Positions 3,294 to 5,506 of a stretch of DNA of 5,506 nucleotides are shown here, piece by piece. The position numbers were made by a program, and so were the translations under genes. The notes under the pieces were generated by a model, which worked only from the letters and a program-made list of their open reading frames with translations, searched no databases and was not told the origin of the DNA. The DNA is from Candidatus Berkelbacteria bacterium (GTDB taxonomy: Bacteria > Patescibacteriota > UBA1384 > VFKW01). The stretch is taken from assembly GCA_009885355.1 (NCBI GenBank), contig VFKW01000070.1, positions 1 through 5,506 of the forward strand. The letters are read 5' to 3'. Every line of letters starts with the position of its first letter. The stretch's first letter is position 1.

Positions 3294-4658
3294 ATGAAAA
3301 AAATAAAACGTATACTACGAACGATGCTTCCGGAGGGCATCATTTTGAGGTACCGCAAAAACCGCTCCAAATCCGCTGCTTCATTTTTTCATTATCCCGC
3401 CAGCCGCCTTCGCGTCATTGGCGTCACCGGCACCGACGGCAAAACCACCACCTGCCATTTACTCTCGGCCATTCTCTCTCAAACCAGTCACAAAGTCGCC
3501 ATGGCTACCACCATTGATTTTCAAATAGGCGATAAAATCACCAAAAATCTTAAAAAAATGACCACCGTCGATCCCTGGAGCTTGCAAAAATTCATCTATC
3601 AAGCCTCCAGGGCCAATTGTCAGGATCTTATTTTGGAAGTCTCCGCCCACGCCATTTCCCAATATCGAGTCTGGGGCATCCCTTTTGAAGCCGCCATTTT
3701 GACCAACGTCACTCACGACCACCTCGACTATTTTCAAACATTCAAAAAATATCGCTCTGTCAAAGAAAAATTATTTTCCAAAAATCCCTACGTCGCTATC
3801 ATAAATGCCGACGATCCGTCAGCTCAAAATTTCCTCAAATACCCAGCCGATACTCAGCTGACATACGCGATCGAAAATCGCGCCGATCTGATGGCTCGTA
3901 AAATCCTCTTGAGCCCGCAAGGCGTCACCTTTACTCTCGTTTATCCCGAGGGTCAGAGTATTATCAATTTAAATATTCCCGGCAAATTCAACGTCTATAA
4001 TGCCTTAGCCGCCGCCAGCTATGCCTATTCTCAAAAGATCTCCATCGAAAAGATCAAGGCCGGCTTAGAATCCGTCAAAGGCGTCGCCGGTCGCATGGAA
4101 TCAATCGACCTTGGGCAAAATTTCAATGTCCTCATAGATTATGCTCACACCCCTGACGCCCTTAAAAATGTCTATGAGACCATAAAATCCGGCGCCAAAG
4201 GGAAAATCATCGCTGTTTTAGGCTCAGCCGGGGATCGCGATCAGACCAAACGTCCAATCATGGGTGAAATCGCCGCCCGATTTGCCGATCAAGTTATCAT
4301 CACCAACGAAGATCCTGGCTCTGAAGATCCCGAATCCATTATAGATCAAATCATTTCCGGCCTTTCCCACGGTCGCAAGCCAAAAACTAAATATCGAAAA
4401 TCTCAATTTAAAATCTTCAAAACCAAATCCACCGGAGAAGGGGAATGGTGGTGGCGCCTTCCAGATCGCCGCGAAGCGATCAATTTTGCCTTATCCCAGG
4501 CTCAAAGCGGAGATGTCGTCGTCATCACCGGCAAAGGCGCCGAAGAAACCATGTCCGTCGGCACCAAAAACATCCCTTGGTCCGACCGCCAAGTCACCAA
4601 AGACCAAATAAAAAAACTCCTATCCCAGGGCATCATAAATTCAAGATCTATTAAATAA
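3294..4658 (+). CDS. murE: MurE-like UDP-MurNAc-tripeptide ligase with a shortened N-terminus
   Basis: MurE ligases use ATP to add the third residue (meso-DAP or L-Lys) to UDP-MurNAc-L-Ala-D-Glu in the cytoplasm. Seen in the 454 residues: P-loop GVTGTDGKTTT (43-53), TTVDP (90-94), EVSAH (115-119; EVSSH in most MurE), THDHLDYF (140-147), K157 in KEKLF as the likely carbamylated lysine, INADDP (170-175), NVYNALAA (233-240), GRME (266-269), DYAHTPDAL (282-290), GSAGDRDQTKRP (310-321) and GKGAEE (413-418). The central and C-terminal Mur ligase domains are complete. The first domain, normally about 100 residues and binding the UDP part, is reduced to about 40 basic residues. The specificity loop reads NEDPGSEDP (338-346) in place of the DAP-type DNPR, so the third residue is uncertain. 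ATG 3294 lacks a Shine-Dalgarno; M11 is a possible alternative start. Likely transcribed with femX. Confidence 0.87.
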   Translation: MKKIKRILRTMLPEGIILRYRKNRSKSAASFFHYPASRLRVIGVTGTDGKTTTCHLLSAILSQTSHKVAMATTIDFQIGDKITKNLKKMTTVDPWSLQKFIYQASRANCQDLILEVSAHAISQYRVWGIPFEAAILTNVTHDHLDYFQTFKKYRSVKEKLFSKNPYVAIINADDPSAQNFLKYPADTQLTYAIENRADLMARKILLSPQGVTFTLVYPEGQSIINLNIPGKFNVYNALAAASYAYSQKISIEKIKAGLESVKGVAGRMESIDLGQNFNVLIDYAHTPDALKNVYETIKSGAKGKIIAVLGSAGDRDQTKRPIMGEIAARFADQVIITNEDPGSEDPESIIDQIISGLSHGRKPKTKYRKSQFKIFKTKSTGEGEWWWRLPDRREAINFALSQAQSGDVVVITGKGAEETMSVGTKNIPWSDRQVTKDQIKKLLSQGIINSRSIK

Positions 4659-4683
4659 AAAAAGCCCCGCATTTCTGCAGGGC
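4657..4683 (-). terminator. Terminator of the minus-strand peptidase-like gene, abutting the murE stop
   Basis: Read on the minus strand: GCCC-T-GCA (4683-4676), loop GAAA, TGC-G-GGGC (4671-4664), then seven T (4663-4657). In RNA the T/G position is a U-G wobble, so the 8-bp stem is continuous and closed by a GNRA loop. On the plus strand the same site is C opposite A, with no T-run after it. The terminator therefore serves mainly the gene that converges from the right; its T-run overlaps the last two bases of the murE stop (4656-4658). Confidence 0.82.
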
Positions 4684-4741
4684 AAAACCATTTTAAAATT
4701 TCTAATTTGATCATATCCGATCAGCCTCCGCCACTGCAACC

Positions 4742-5506
4742 TTATTTGTAATAAAGATTGATAGTCATCTGGTGTAGGATTGGCCGAATATTATCCTTCG
4801 GTGTTCCAAATTTAAATTCAAGCACATTTTTGCCATCAGTCCGAATCAATGATTTGTCAATCGGAGATAACCGACCGCATTGACTTCCGCCGAACATTGC
4901 TTTTCCTTCACTAACTACCTTGTCGTTAAGAAGTATGGTCAACGGCTCATTATCATACATTGGTTTGATTGAAAAACATACTTCAACCTCATCAATCTTT
5001 TCAAGCGTCTCTTTTTTGATTTCAAAGTAGTCGATTTCACTCCAAGAGTGGAAGGTTTTTCCATCGACATTCACTCCATTAGTGCCAGACAGCGTCTTTT
5101 CTATTCCGATCAGATAAATTTGCAGGCAAGGCTCCGTATGGCCATTTATATTCGGCGTCAGCCGATACTTCCCTCCTGTTTTGGAAGGATTTTCCGCGCT
5201 ATTTTCCAGCTCCTTTTTCGCTGGGGCAGATTTGACTTTTCCTTCAAACTTCCCGTAAATGACATTATTTGGATTTCCAGTGTCACGAACCCTTTTCCCG
5301 CCCGAGGCGTAATACTCATTTGTATTTGCCCAAGCCGCCTTAAAGGCCTCGATCGGAAACAGTACGTTCTTCCCATCTTGGTTTGAATAATCAGGATCAT
5401 TTGTGATCACATAATTCACACCATTCCATCTCACGCATCCGACCATATCGACAAAATGCGTTGCTTTGAAATATTTGTCGCGGTTATACTCTGTCAAATA
5501 GCCGTA
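4742..5506 (-). CDS. Probable C39/papain-like cysteine peptidase with C-terminal add-on domain (N-terminus beyond window)
   Basis: The frame is open to the right edge and gives 254 residues; the TTG at 5497 is not a credible start because the frame continues past it. Residues 13-67 resemble the second half of a peptidase C39-like domain: the catalytic-His segment THFVDMVG (16-23, H17), a turn and strand, TNDPD (35-39), which would carry the Asn/Asp of the triad, then FPIEAFKAAW (50-59) and EYYASGG (64-70). The catalytic Cys would be upstream, outside the window. A Lys/Asn/Ser-rich linker (about 75-112) leads to a C-terminal region of about 140 residues with alternating strands, for example LTILLNDKVVSEG and NVLEFKFG, ending TINLYYK. 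It looks like a beta-sandwich, but I recognise no named family. The gene converges on murE; location and substrate are unknown. Confidence 0.65.
   Translation of the reverse strand, partial: YGYLTEYNRDKYFKATHFVDMVGCVRWNGVNYVITNDPDYSNQDGKNVLFPIEAFKAAWANTNEYYASGGKRVRDTGNPNNVIYGKFEGKVKSAPAKKELENSAENPSKTGGKYRLTPNINGHTEPCLQIYLIGIEKTLSGTNGVNVDGKTFHSWSEIDYFEIKKETLEKIDEVEVCFSIKPMYDNEPLTILLNDKVVSEGKAMFGGSQCGRLSPIDKSLIRTDGKNVLEFKFGTPKDNIRPILHQMTINLYYK

Noticed and set aside
3239..3517. Plus-strand frame overlapping the murE start in another frame
   Set aside because: Its His/Ser/Arg-rich product is a frame-shifted reading of the murE P-loop region, and murE motifs are in the other frame.
5048..5386. 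Plus-strand frame opposite the peptidase-like gene
   Set aside because: Antisense reading of the minus-strand coding sequence without a ribosome site or recognisable motif.

Overview
The window looks like a chromosomal piece of an uncultivated Candidate Phyla Radiation (Patescibacteria) bacterium. This is inferred from three things: the style of the cell-wall proteins (a compact FemX-type transferase beside a MurE-like ligase with almost no N-terminal UDP-binding domain), AT-rich spacers full of short degenerate tandem repeats and GC-rich mini-hairpins, and repeat-derived insertions inside tsaD. The standard code fits: the gene at 603-1091 ends in TGA just before a terminator, so TGA is a stop here and not glycine. 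I cannot name a genus.

Layout. 1-360 (minus): the first 120 codons of tsaD (tRNA t6A37 modification), cut by the window edge. 361-602: divergent spacer with a minus-strand promoter for tsaD (TTGAAA-17-TACAAT), a plus-strand promoter (TTGACA-17-TAAAAT) and two heptamer repeat arrays. 603-1091 and 1219-1707 (plus): two unrecognised genes of exactly 162 codons, each with its own promoter (the same -10 hexamer and spacer length), strong Shine-Dalgarno and hairpin terminator. 1714-2177: no credible gene, but an octamer tandem array, a long hairpin with perfect 18-bp arms, several smaller hairpins and a widespread GTCATCCCGG-type palindrome. 2178-3113 (plus): femX-like peptidoglycan aminoacyltransferase, probably on a leaderless mRNA. 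3114-3293: an imperfect inverted repeat made of heptamers. 3294-4658 (plus): murE-like ligase. 4742-5506 (minus, converging on murE): the C-terminal part of a probable C39/papain-like peptidase with an added C-terminal domain; its terminator abuts the murE stop codon.

How the genes fit together. MurE adds the third residue of the peptidoglycan stem peptide. FemX-type enzymes attach cross-bridge residues to that peptide using aminoacyl-tRNA. The peptidase-like protein could act on peptides, but its link to the wall is only contextual. TsaD is a housekeeping tRNA modifier facing away. The roles of the two 162-residue proteins are unknown.

The most unusual signal is a set of at least four different 7-bp tandem arrays (cores GTTG, ATTC, ATAC and TTTG, each followed by three variable bases) clustered in the first 520 bp. 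Two of them lie inside the tsaD reading frame, where they account for extra residues in the protein.
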